Shown in pieces: positions 47,401 through 62,400 of a DNA stretch of 64,000 bases. Origin of the DNA: Nectonema munidae (lineage: Eukaryota > Nematomorpha > Nectonematoida > Nectonematidae). Made by a program: the position numbers and the translations under genes. The notes below the pieces were generated by a model. It had not been told where the DNA came from and did no database searches. It saw nothing but the letters and a program-made list of their open reading frames with translations. The stretch's first letter is position 1. Each line of letters begins with the position of its first letter. The stretch is from assembly GCA_030549495.1 (NCBI GenBank), contig JAUIRK010000176.1, positions 166,998 to 230,997 of the forward strand, written 5' to 3'.

Positions 47401-50400
47401 GCAGTATATATGTGTTTCAAATAAAAAAGGTGAATGATTCGTATATTCAAATTTTGACATGTTCTGTAAATTTTGATTGATTAATTGGATAATTTACACT
47501 TTTTTGTGGGAAATAAGTATCACCAATCGACTTAACGTATTTGAAAATGGCAGTATATGTGTGTTTCAAATAAAAAAGGTGAATGATTCGTATATTCAAA
47601 TTTTGACATGTTCTGTAAATTTTGATTGATTAATTGGATAATTTACACTTTTTTGTGGGAAATAAGTATCACCAATCGACTTAACGTATTTGAAAATGGC
47701 AGTATATGTGTGTTTCAAATAAAAAAGGTGAATGATTCGTATATTCAAATTTTGACATGTTCTGTAAATTTTGATTGATTAATTGGATAATTTACACTTT
47801 TTTGTGGGAAATAAGTATCACCAATCGACTTAACGTATTTGAAAATGGCAGTATATGTGTGTTTCAAATAAAAAAGGTGAATGATTCGTATATTCAAATT
47901 TTGACATGTTCTGTAAATTTTGATTGATTAATTGGATAATTTACACTTTTTTGTGGGAAATAAGTATCACCAATCGACTTAACGTATTTGAAAATGGCAG
48001 TATATGTGTGTTTCAAATAAAAAAGGTGAATGATTCGTATATTCAAATTTTGACATGTTCTGTAAATTTTGATTGATTAATTGGATAATTTACACTTTTT
48101 TGTGGGAAATAAGTATCACCAATCGACTTAACGTATTTGAAAATGGCAGTATATGTGTGTTTCAAATAAAAAAGGTGAATGATTCGTATATTCAAATTTT
48201 GACATGTTCTGTAAATTTTGATTGATTAATTGGATAATTTACACTTTTTTGTGGGAAATAAGTATCACCAATCGACTTAACGTATTTGAAAATGGCAGTA
48301 TATGTGTGTTTCAAATAAAAAAGGTGAATGATTCGTATATTCAAATTTTGACATGTTCTGTAAATTTTGATTGATTAATTGGATAATTTACACTTTTTTG
48401 TGGGAAATAAGTATCACCAATCGACTTAACGTATTTGAAAATGGCAGTATATGTGTGTTTCAAATAAAAAAGGTGAATGATTCGTATATTCAAATTTTGA
48501 CATGTTCTGTAAATTTTGATTGATTAATTGGATAATTTACACTTTTTTGTGGGAAATAAGTATCACCAATCGACTTAACGTATTTGAAAATGGCAGTATA
48601 TGTGTGTTTCAAATAAAAAAGGTGAATGATTCGTATATTCAAATTTTGACATGTTCTGTAAATTTTGATTGATTAATTGGATAATTTACACTTTTTTGTG
48701 GGAAATAAGTATCACCAATCGACTTAACGTATTTGAAAATGGCAGTATATGTGTGTTTCAAATAAAAAAGGTGAATGATTCGTATATTCAAATTTTGACA
48801 TGTTCTGTAAATTTTGATTGATTAATTGGATAATTTACACTTTTTTGTGGGAAATAAGTATCACCAATCGACTTAACGTATTTGAAAATGGCAGTATATG
48901 TGTGTTTCAAATAAAAAAGGTGAATGATTCGTATATTCAAATTTTGACATGTTCTGTAAATTTTGATTGATTAATTGGATAATTTACACTTTTTTGTGGG
49001 AAATAAGTATCACCAATCGACTTAACGTATTTGAAAATGGCAGTATATGTGTGTTTCAAATAAAAAAGGTGAATGATTCGTATATTCAAATTTTGACATG
49101 TTCTGTAAATTTTGATTGATTAATTGGATAATTTACACTTTTTTGTGGGAAATAAGTATCACCAATCGACTTAACGTATTTGAAAATGGCAGTATATGTG
49201 TGTTTCAAATAAAAAAGGTGAATGATTCGTATATTCAAATTTTGACATGTTCTGTAAATTTTGATTCATTAATTGGATAATTTACACTTTTTTGTGGGAA
49301 ATAAGTATCACCAATCGACTTAACGTATTTGAAAATTGCAGTATATATGTGTTTCAAATAAAAAAGGTGAATGATTCGTATATTCAAATTTTGACATGTT
49401 CTGTAAATTTTGATTCATTAATTGGATAATTTACACTTTTTTGTGGGAAATAAGTATCACCAATCGACTTAACGTATTTGAAAATGGCAGTATATATGTG
49501 TTTCAAATAAAAAAGGTGAATGATTCGTATATTCAAATTTTGACATGTTCTGTAAATTTTGATTGATTAATTGGATAATTTACACTTTTTTGTGGGAAAT
49601 AAGTATCACCAATCGACTTAACGTATTTGAAAATGGCAGTATATGTGTGTTTCAAATAAAAAAGGTGAATGATTCGTATATTCAAATTTTGACATGTTCT
49701 GTAAATTTTGATTGATTAATTGGATAATTTACACTTTTTTGTGGGAAATAAGTATCACCAATCGACTTAACGTATTTGAAAATGGCAGTATATGTGTGTT
49801 TCAAATAAAAAAGGTGAATGATTCGTATATTCAAATTTTGACATGTTCTGTAAATTTTGATTGATTAATTGGATAATTTACACTTTTTTGTGGGAAATAA
49901 GTATCACCAATCGACTTAACGTATTTGAAAATGGCAGTATATGTGTGTTTCAAATAAAAAAGGTGAATGATTCGTATATTCAAATTTTGACATGTTCTGT
50001 AAATTTTGATTGATTAATTGGATAATTTACACTTTTTTGTGGGAAATAAGTATCACCAATCGACTTAACGTATTTGAAAATGGCAGTATATGTGTGTTTC
50101 AAATAAAAAAGGTGAATGATTCGTATATTCAAATTTTGACATGTTCTGTAAATTTTGATTGATTAATTGGATAATTTACACTTTTTTGTGGGAAATAAGT
50201 ATCACCAATCGACTTAACGTATTTGAAAATGGCAGTATATGTGTGTTTCAAATAAAAAAGGTGAATGATTCGTATATTCAAATTTTGACATGTTCTGTAA
50301 ATTTTGATTGATTAATTGGATAATTTACACTTTTTTGTGGGAAATAAGTATCACCAATCGACTTAACGTATTTGAAAATGGCAGTATATGTGTGTTTCAA

Positions 50401-53400
50401 ATAAAAAAGGTGAATGATTCGTATATTCAAATTTTGACATGTTCTGTAAATTTTGATTGATTAATTGGATAATTTACACTTTTTTGTGGGAAATAAGTAT
50501 CACCAATCGACTTAACGTATTTGAAAATGGCAGTATATGTGTGTTTCAAATAAAAAAGGTGAATGATTCGTATATTCAAATTTTGACATGTTCTGTAAAT
50601 TTTGATTGATTAATTGGATAATTTACACTTTTTTGTGGGAAATAAGTATCACCAATCGACTTAACGTATTTGAAAATGGCAGTATATGTGTGTTTCAAAT
50701 AAAAAAGGTGAATGATTCGTATATTCAAATTTTGACATGTTCTGTAAATTTTGATTGATTAATTGGATAATTTACACTTTTTTGTGGGAAATAAGTATCA
50801 CCAATCGACTTAACGTATTTGAAAATGGCAGTATATGTGTGTTTCAAATAAAAAAGGTGAATGATTCGTATATTCAAATTTTGACATGTTCTGTAAATTT
50901 TGATTGATTAATTGGATAATTTACACTTTTTTGTGGGAAATAAGTATCACCAATCGACTTAACGTATTTGAAAATGGCAGTATATGTGTGTTTCAAATAA
51001 AAAAGGTGAATGATTCGTATATTCAAATTTTGACATGTTCTGTAAATTTTGATTGATTAATTGGATAATTTACACTTTTTTGTGGGAAATAAGTATCACC
51101 AATCGACTTAACGTATTTGAAAATGGCAGTATATGTGTGTTTCAAATAAAAAAGGTGAATGATTCGTATATTCAAATTTTGACATGTTCTGTAAATTTTG
51201 ATTGATTAATTGGATAATTTACACTTTTTTGTGGGAAATAAGTATCACCAATCGACTTAACGTATTTGAAAATGGCAGTATATGTGTGTTTCAAATAAAA
51301 AAGGTGAATGATTCGTATATTCAAATTTTGACATGTTCTGTAAATTTTGATTGATTAATTGGATAATTTACACTTTTTTGTGGGAAATAAGTATCACCAA
51401 TCGACTTAACGTATTTGAAAATGGCAGTATATGTGTGTTTCAAATAAAAAAGGTGAATGATTCGTATATTCAAATTTTGACATGTTCTGTAAATTTTGAT
51501 TGATTAATTGGATAATTTACACTTTTTTGTGGGAAATAAGTATCACCAATCGACTTAACGTATTTGAAAATGGCAGTATATGTGTGTTTCAAATAAAAAA
51601 GGTGAATGATTCGTATATTCAAATTTTGACATGTTCTGTAAATTTTGATTGATTAATTGGATAATTTACACTTTTTTGTGGGAAATAAGTATCACCAATC
51701 GACTTAACGTATTTGAAAATGGCAGTATATGTGTGTTTCAAATAAAAAAGGTGAATGATTCGTATATTCAAATTTTGACATGTTCTGTAAATTTTGATTG
51801 ATTAATTGGATAATTTACACTTTTTTGTGGGAAATAAGTATCACCAATCGACTTAACGTATTTGAAAATGGCAGTATATGTGTGTTTCAAATAAAAAAGG
51901 TGAATGATTCGTATATTCAAATTTTGACATGTTCTGTAAATTTTGATTGATTAATTGGATAATTTACACTTTTTTGTGGGAAATAAGTATCACCAATCGA
52001 CTTAACGTATTTGAAAATGGCAGTATATATGTGTTTCAAATAAAAAAGGTGAATGATTCGTATATTCAAATTTTGACATGTTCTGTAAATTTTGATTGAT
52101 TAATTGGATAATTTACACTTTTTTGTGGGAAATAAGTATCACCAATCGACTTAACGTATTTGAAAATGGCAGTATATGTGTGTTTCAAATAAAAAAGGTG
52201 AATGATTCGTATATTCAAATTTTGACATGTTCTGTAAATTTTGATTGATTAATTGGATAATTTACACTTTTTTGTGGGAAATAAGTATCACCAATCGACT
52301 TAACGTATTTGAAAATGGCAGTATATGTGTGTTTCAAATAAAAAAGGTGAATGATTCGTATATTCAAATTTTGACATGTTCTGTAAATTTTGATTGATTA
52401 ATTGGATAATTTACACTTTTTTGTGGGAAATAAGTATCACCAATCGACTTAACGTATTTGAAAATGGCAGTATATGTGTGTTTCAAATAAAAAAGGTGAA
52501 TGATTCGTATATTCAAATTTTGACATGTTCTGTAAATTTTGATTGATTAATTGGATAATTTACACTTTTTTGTGGGAAATAAGTATCACCAATCGACTTA
52601 ACGTATTTGAAAATGGCAGTATATGTGTGTTTCAAATAAAAAAGGTGAATGATTCGTATATTCAAATTTTGACATGTTCTGTAAATTTTGATTGATTAAT
52701 TGGATAATTTACACTTTTTTGTGGGAAATAAGTATCACCAATCGACTTAACGTATTTGAAAATGGCAGTATATGTGTGTTTCAAATAAAAAAGGTGAATG
52801 ATTCGTATATTCAAATTTTGACATGTTCTGTAAATTTTGATTGATTAATTGGATAATTTACACTTTTTTGTGGGAAATAAGTATCACCAATCGACTTAAC
52901 GTATTTGAAAATGGCAGTATATGTGTGTTTCAAATAAAAAAGGTGAATGATTCGTATATTCAAATTTTGACATGTTCTGTAAATTTTGATTGATTAATTG
53001 GATAATTTACACTTTTTTGTGGGAAATAAGTATCACCAATCGACTTAACGTATTTGAAAATGGCAGTATATGTGTGTTTCAAATAAAAAAGGTGAATGAT
53101 TCGTATATTCAAATTTTGACATGTTCTGTAAATTTTGATTGATTAATTGGATAATTTACACTTTTTTGTGGGAAATAAGTATCACCAATCGACTTAACGT
53201 ATTTGAAAATGGCAGTATATGTGTGTTTCAAATAAAAAAGGTGAATGATTCGTATATTCAAATTTTGACATGTTCTGTAAATTTTGATTGATTAATTGGA
53301 TAATTTACACTTTTTTGTGGGAAATAAGTATCACCAATCGACTTAACGTATTTGAAAATGGCAGTATATGTGTGTTTCAAATAAAAAAGGTGAATGATTC

Positions 53401-56400
53401 GTATATTCAAATTTTGACATGTTCTGTAAATTTTGATTGATTAATTGGATAATTTACACTTTTTTGTGGGAAATAAGTATCACCAATCGACTTAACGTAT
53501 TTGAAAATGGCAGTATATGTGTGTTTCAAATAAAAAAGGTGAATGATTCGTATATTCAAATTTTGACATGTTCTGTAAATTTTGATTGATTAATTGGATA
53601 ATTTACACTTTTTTGTGGGAAATAAGTATCACCAATCGACTTAACGTATTTGAAAATGGCAGTATATGTGTGTTTCAAATAAAAAAGGTGAATGATTCGT
53701 ATATTCAAATTTTGACATGTTCTGTAAATTTTGATTGATTAATTGGATAATTTACACTTTTTTGTGGGAAATAAGTATCACCAATCGACTTAACGTATTT
53801 GAAAATGGCAGTATATGTGTGTTTCAAATAAAAAAGGTGAATGATTCGTATATTCAAATTTTGACATGTTCTGTAAATTTTGATTCATTAATTGGATAAT
53901 TTACACTTTTTTGTGGGAAATAAGTATCACCAATCGACTTAACGTATTTGAAAATGGCAGTATATATGTGTTTCAAATAAAAAAGGTGAATGATTCGTAT
54001 ATTCAAATTTTGACATGTTCTGTAAATTTTGATTCATTAATTGGATAATTTACACTTTTTTGTGGGAAATAAGTATCACCAATCGACTTAACGTATTTGA
54101 AAATTGCAGTATATATGTGTTTCAAATAAAAAAGGTGAATGATTCGTATATTCAAATTTTGACATGTTCTGTAAATTTTGATTGATTAATTGGATAATTT
54201 ACACTTTTTTGTGGGAAATAAGTATCACCAATCGACTTAACGTATTTGAAAATGGCAGTATATGTGTGTTTCAAATAAAAAAGGTGAATGATTCGTATAT
54301 TCAAATTTTGACATGTTCTGTAAATTTTGATTGATTAATTGGATAATTTACACTTTTTTGTGGGAAATAAGTATCACCAATCGACTTAACGTATTTGAAA
54401 ATGGCAGTATATGTGTGTTTCAAATAAAAAAGGTGAATGATTCGTATATTCAAATTTTGACATGTTCTGTAAATTTTGATTGATTAATTGGATAATTTAC
54501 ACTTTTTTGTGGGAAATAAGTATCACCAATCGACTTAACGTATTTGAAAATGGCAGTATATGTGTGTTTCAAATAAAAAAGGTGAATGATTCGTATATTC
54601 AAATTTTGACATGTTCTGTAAATTTTGATTGATTAATTGGATAATTTACACTTTTTTGTGGGAAATAAGTATCACCAATCGACTTAACGTATTTGAAAAT
54701 GGCAGTATATGTGTGTTTCAAATAAAAAAGGTGAATGATTCGTATATTCAAATTTTGACATGTTCTGTAAATTTTGATTGATTAATTGGATAATTTACAC
54801 TTTTTTGTGGGAAATAAGTATCACCAATCGACTTAACGTATTTGAAAATGGCAGTATATGTGTGTTTCAAATAAAAAAGGTGAATGATTCGTATATTCAA
54901 ATTTTGACATGTTCTGTAAATTTTGATTGATTAATTGGATAATTTACACTTTTTTGTGGGAAATAAGTATCACCAATCGACTTAACGTATTTGAAAATGG
55001 CAGTATATGTGTGTTTCAAATAAAAAAGGTGAATGATTCGTATATTCAAATTTTGACATGTTCTGTAAATTTTGATTGATTAATTGGATAATTTACACTT
55101 TTTTGTGGGAAATAAGTATCACCAATCGACTTAACGTATTTGAAAATGGCAGTATATGTGTGTTTCAAATAAAAAAGGTGAATGATTCGTATATTCAAAT
55201 TTTGACATGTTCTGTAAATTTTGATTGATTAATTGGATAATTTACACTTTTTTGTGGGAAATAAGTATCACCAATCGACTTAACGTATTTGAAAATGGCA
55301 GTATATGTGTGTTTCAAATAAAAAAGGTGAATGATTCGTATATTCAAATTTTGACATGTTCTGTAAATTTTGATTGATTAATTGGATAATTTACACTTTT
55401 TTGTGGGAAATAAGTATCACCAATCGACTTAACGTATTTGAAAATGGCAGTATATGTGTGTTTCAAATAAAAAAGGTGAATGATTCGTATATTCAAATTT
55501 TGACATGTTCTGTAAATTTTGATTGATTAATTGGATAATTTACACTTTTTTGTGGGAAATAAGTATCACCAATCGACTTAACGTATTTGAAAATGGCAGT
55601 ATATGTGTGTTTCAAATAAAAAAGGTGAATGATTCGTATATTCAAATTTTGACATGTTCTGTAAATTTTGATTGATTAATTGGATAATTTACACTTTTTT
55701 GTGGGAAATAAGTATCACCAATCGACTTAACGTATTTGAAAATGGCAGTATATGTGTGTTTCAAATAAAAAAGGTGAATGATTCGTATATTCAAATTTTG
55801 ACATGTTCTGTAAATTTTGATTGATTAATTGGATAATTTACACTTTTTTGTGGGAAATAAGTATCACCAATCGACTTAACGTATTTGAAAATGGCAGTAT
55901 ATGTGTGTTTCAAATAAAAAAGGTGAATGATTCGTATATTCAAATTTTGACATGTTCTGTAAATTTTGATTCATTAATTGGATAATTTACACTTTTTTGT
56001 GGGAAATAAGTATCACCAATCGACTTAACGTATTTGAAAATTGCAGTATATATGTGTTTCAAATAAAAAAGGTGAATGATTCGTATATTCAAATTTTGAC
56101 ATGTTCTGTAAATTTTGATTGATTAATTGGATAATTTACACTTTTTTGTGGGAAATAAGTATCACCAATCGACTTAACGTATTTGAAAATGGCAGTATAT
56201 GTGTGTTTCAAATAAAAAAGGTGAATGATTCGTATATTCAAATTTTGACATGTTCTGTAAATTTTGATTGATTAATTGGATAATTTACACTTTTTTGTGG
56301 GAAATAAGTATCACCAATCGACTTAACGTATTTGAAAATGGCAGTATATGTGTGTTTCAAATAAAAAAGGTGAATGATTCGTATATTCAAATTTTGACAT

Positions 56401-59400
56401 GTTCTGTAAATTTTGATTGATTAATTGGATAATTTACACTTTTTTGTGGGAAATAAGTATCACCAATCGACTTAACGTATTTGAAAATGGCAGTATATGT
56501 GTGTTTCAAATAAAAAAGGTGAATGATTCGTATATTCAAATTTTGACATGTTCTGTAAATTTTGATTGATTAATTGGATAATTTACACTTTTTTGTGGGA
56601 AATAAGTATCACCAATCGACTTAACGTATTTGAAAATGGCAGTATATGTGTGTTTCAAATAAAAAAGGTGAATGATTCGTATATTCAAATTTTGACATGT
56701 TCTGTAAATTTTGATTGATTAATTGGATAATTTACACTTTTTTGTGGGAAATAAGTATCACCAATCGACTTAACGTATTTGAAAATGGCAGTATATGTGT
56801 GTTTCAAATAAAAAAGGTGAATGATTCGTATATTCAAATTTTGACATGTTCTGTAAATTTTGATTGATTAATTGGATAATTTACACTTTTTTGTGGGAAA
56901 TAAGTATCACCAATCGACTTAACGTATTTGAAAATGGCAGTATATGTGTGTTTCAAATAAAAAAGGTGAATGATTCGTATATTCAAATTTTGACATGTTC
57001 TGTAAATTTTGATTGATTAATTGGATAATTTACACTTTTTTGTGGGAAATAAGTATCACCAATCGACTTAACGTATTTGAAAATGGCAGTATATGTGTGT
57101 TTCAAATAAAAAAGGTGAATGATTCGTATATTCAAATTTTGACATGTTCTGTAAATTTTGATTGATTAATTGGATAATTTACACTTTTTTGTGGGAAATA
57201 AGTATCACCAATCGACTTAACGTATTTGAAAATGGCAGTATATGTGTGTTTCAAATAAAAAAGGTGAATGATTCGTATATTCAAATTTTGACATGTTCTG
57301 TAAATTTTGATTGATTAATTGGATAATTTACACTTTTTTGTGGGAAATAAGTATCACCAATCGACTTAACGTATTTGAAAATGGCAGTATATGTGTGTTT
57401 CAAATAAAAAAGGTGAATGATTCGTATATTCAAATTTTGACATGTTCTGTAAATTTTGATTGATTAATTGGATAATTTACACTTTTTTGTGGGAAATAAG
57501 TATCACCAATCGACTTAACGTATTTGAAAATGGCAGTATATGTGTGTTTCAAATAAAAAAGGTGAATGATTCGTATATTCAAATTTTGACATGTTCTGTA
57601 AATTTTGATTGATTAATTGGATAATTTACACTTTTTTGTGGGAAATAAGTATCACCAATCGACTTAACGTATTTGAAAATGGCAGTATATGTGTGTTTCA
57701 AATAAAAAAGGTGAATGATTCGTATATTCAAATTTTGACATGTTCTGTAAATTTTGATTGATTAATTGGATAATTTACACTTTTTTGTGGGAAATAAGTA
57801 TCACCAATCGACTTAACGTATTTGAAAATGGCAGTATATGTGTGTTTCAAATAAAAAAGGTGAATGATTCGTATATTCAAATTTTGACATGTTCTGTAAA
57901 TTTTGATTCATTAATTGGATAATTTACACTTTTTTGTGGGAAATAAGTATCACCAATCGACTTAACGTATTTGAAAATTGCAGTATATATGTGTTTCAAA
58001 TAAAAAAGGTGAATGATTCGTATATTCAAATTTTGACATGTTCTGTAAATTTTGATTGATTAATTGGATAATTTACACTTTTTTGTGGGAAATAAGTATC
58101 ACCAATCGACTTAACGTATTTGAAAATGGCAGTATATGTGTGTTTCAAATAAAAAAGGTGAATGATTCGTATATTCAAATTTTGACATGTTCTGTAAATT
58201 TTGATTGATTAATTGGATAATTTACACTTTTTTGTGGGAAATAAGTATCACCAATCGACTTAACGTATTTGAAAATGGCAGTATATGTGTGTTTCAAATA
58301 AAAAAGGTGAATGATTCGTATATTCAAATTTTGACATGTTCTGTAAATTTTGATTGATTAATTGGATAATTTACACTTTTTTGTGGGAAATAAGTATCAC
58401 CAATCGACTTAACGTATTTGAAAATGGCAGTATATGTGTGTTTCAAATAAAAAAGGTGAATGATTCGTATATTCAAATTTTGACATGTTCTGTAAATTTT
58501 GATTGATTAATTGGATAATTTACACTTTTTTGTGGGAAATAAGTATCACCAATCGACTTAACGTATTTGAAAATGGCAGTATATGTGTGTTTCAAATAAA
58601 AAAGGTGAATGATTCGTATATTCAAATTTTGACATGTTCTGTAAATTTTGATTGATTAATTGGATAATTTACACTTTTTTGTGGGAAATAAGTATCACCA
58701 ATCGACTTAACGTATTTGAAAATGGCAGTATATGTGTGTTTCAAATAAAAAAGGTGAATGATTCGTATATTCAAATTTTGACATGTTCTGTAAATTTTGA
58801 TTCATTAATTGGATAATTTACACTTTTTTGTGGGAAATAAGTATCACCAATCGACTTAACGTATTTGAAAATGGCAGTATATGTGTGTTTCAAATAAAAA
58901 AGGTGAATGATTCGTATATTCAAATTTTGACATGTTCTGTAAATTTTGATTGATTAATTGGATAATTTACACTTTTTTGTGGGAAATAAGTATCACCAAT
59001 CGACTTAACGTATTTGAAAATGGCAGTATATGTGTGTTTCAAATAAAAAAGGTGAATGATTCGTATATTCAAATTTTGACATGTTCTGTAAATTTTGATT
59101 GATTAATTGGATAATTTACACTTTTTTGTGGGAAATAAGTATCACCAATCGACTTAACGTATTTGAAAATGGCAGTATATGTGTGTTTCAAATAAAAAAG
59201 GTGAATGATTCGTATATTCAAATTTTGACATGTTCTGTAAATTTTGATTGATTAATTGGATAATTTACACTTTTTTGTGGGAAATAAGTATCACCAATCG
59301 ACTTAACGTATTTGAAAATGGCAGTATATGTGTGTTTCAAATAAAAAAGGTGAATGATTCGTATATTCAAATTTTGACATGTTCTGTAAATTTTGATTGA

Positions 59401-62400
59401 TTAATTGGATAATTTACACTTTTTTGTGGGAAATAAGTATCACCAATCGACTTAACGTATTTGAAAATGGCAGTATATGTGTGTTTCAAATAAAAAAGGT
59501 GAATGATTCGTATATTCAAATTTTGACATGTTCTGTAAATTTTGATTGATTAATTGGATAATTTACACTTTTTTGTGGGAAATAAGTATCACCAATCGAC
59601 TTAACGTATTTGAAAATGGCAGTATATGTGTGTTTCAAATAAAAAAGGTGAATGATTCGTATATTCAAATTTTGACATGTTCTGTAAATTTTGATTGATT
59701 AATTGGATAATTTACACTTTTTTGTGGGAAATAAGTATCACCAATCGACTTAACGTATTTGAAAATGGCAGTATATGTGTGTTTCAAATAAAAAAGGTGA
59801 ATGATTCGTATATTCAAATTTTGACATGTTCTGTAAATTTTGATTGATTAATTGGATAATTTACACTTTTTTGTGGGAAATAAGTATCACCAATCGACTT
59901 AACGTATTTGAAAATGGCAGTATATGTGTGTTTCAAATAAAAAAGGTGAATGATTCGTATATTCAAATTTTGACATGTTCTGTAAATTTTGATTGATTAA
60001 TTGGATAATTTACACTTTTTTGTGGGAAATAAGTATCACCAATCGACTTAACGTATTTGAAAATGGCAGTATATGTGTGTTTCAAATAAAAAAGGTGAAT
60101 GATTCGTATATTCAAATTTTGACATGTTCTGTAAATTTTGATTGATTAATTGGATAATTTACACTTTTTTGTGGGAAATAAGTATCACCAATCGACTTAA
60201 CGTATTTGAAAATGGCAGTATATGTGTGTTTCAAATAAAAAAGGTGAATGATTCGTATATTCAAATTTTGACATGTTCTGTAAATTTTGATTGATTAATT
60301 GGATAATTTACACTTTTTTGTGGGAAATAAGTATCACCAATCGACTTAACGTATTTGAAAATGGCAGTATATGTGTGTTTCAAATAAAAAAGGTGAATGA
60401 TTCGTATATTCAAATTTTGACATGTTCTGTAAATTTTGATTGATTAATTGGATAATTTACACTTTTTTGTGGGAAATAAGTATCACCAATCGACTTAACG
60501 TATTTGAAAATGGCAGTATATGTGTGTTTCAAATAAAAAAGGTGAATGATTCGTATATTCAAATTTTGACATGTTCTGTAAATTTTGATTGATTAATTGG
60601 ATAATTTACACTTTTTTGTGGGAAATAAGTATCACCAATCGACTTAACGTATTTGAAAATGGCAGTATATGTGTGTTTCAAATAAAAAAGGTGAATGATT
60701 CGTATATTCAAATTTTGACATGTTCTGTAAATTTTGATTGATTAATTGGATAATTTACACTTTTTTGTGGGAAATAAGTATCACCAATCGACTTAACGTA
60801 TTTGAAAATGGCAGTATATGTGTGTTTCAAATAAAAAAGGTGAATGATTCGTATATTCAAATTTTGACATGTTCTGTAAATTTTGATTGATTAATTGGAT
60901 AATTTACACTTTTTTGTGGGAAATAAGTATCACCAATCGACTTAACGTATTTGAAAATGGCAGTATATGTGTGTTTCAAATAAAAAAGGTGAATGATTCG
61001 TATATTCAAATTTTGACATGTTCTGTAAATTTTGATTGATTAATTGGATAATTTACACTTTTTTGTGGGAAATAAGTATCACCAATCGACTTAACGTATT
61101 TGAAAATGGCAGTATATGTGTGTTTCAAATAAAAAAGGTGAATGATTCGTATATTCAAATTTTGACATGTTCTGTAAATTTTGATTGATTAATTGGATAA
61201 TTTACACTTTTTTGTGGGAAATAAGTATCACCAATCGACTTAACGTATTTGAAAATGGCAGTATATGTGTGTTTCAAATAAAAAAGGTGAATGATTCGTA
61301 TATTCAAATTTTGACATGTTCTGTAAATTTTGATTGATTAATTGGATAATTTACACTTTTTTGTGGGAAATAAGTATCACCAATCGACTTAACGTATTTG
61401 AAAATGGCAGTATATGTGTGTTTCAAATAAAAAAGGTGAATGATTCGTATATTCAAATTTTGACATGTTCTGTAAATTTTGATTGATTAATTGGATAATT
61501 TACACTTTTTTGTGGGAAATAAGTATCACCAATCGACTTAACGTATTTGAAAATGGCAGTATATATGTGTTTCAAATAAAAAAGGTGAATGATTCGTATA
61601 TTCAAATTTTGACATGTTCTGTAAATTTTGATTGATTAATTGGATAATTTACACTTTTTTGTGGGAAATAAGTATCACCAATCGACTTAACGTATTTGAA
61701 AATGGCAGTATATGTGTGTTTCAAATAAAAAAGGTGAATGATTCGTATATTCAAATTTTGACATGTTCTGTAAATTTTGATTGATTAATTGGATAATTTA
61801 CACTTTTTTGTGGGAAATAAGTATCACCAATCGACTTAACGTATTTGAAAATGGCAGTATATGTGTGTTTCAAATAAAAAAGGTGAATGATTCGTATATT
61901 CAAATTTTGACATGTTCTGTAAATTTTGATTGATTAATTGGATAATTTACACTTTTTTGTGGGAAATAAGTATCACCAATCGACTTAACGTATTTGAAAA
62001 TGGCAGTATATGTGTGTTTCAAATAAAAAAGGTGAATGATTCGTATATTCAAATTTTGACATGTTCTGTAAATTTTGATTGATTAATTGGATAATTTACA
62101 CTTTTTTGTGGGAAATAAGTATCACCAATCGACTTAACGTATTTGAAAATGGCAGTATATGTGTGTTTCAAATAAAAAAGGTGAATGATTCGTATATTCA
62201 AATTTTGACATGTTCTGTAAATTTTGATTGATTAATTGGATAATTTACACTTTTTTGTGGGAAATAAGTATCACCAATCGACTTAACGTATTTGAAAATG
62301 GCAGTATATGTGTGTTTCAAATAAAAAAGGTGAATGATTCGTATATTCAAATTTTGACATGTTCTGTAAATTTTGATTGATTAATTGGATAATTTACACT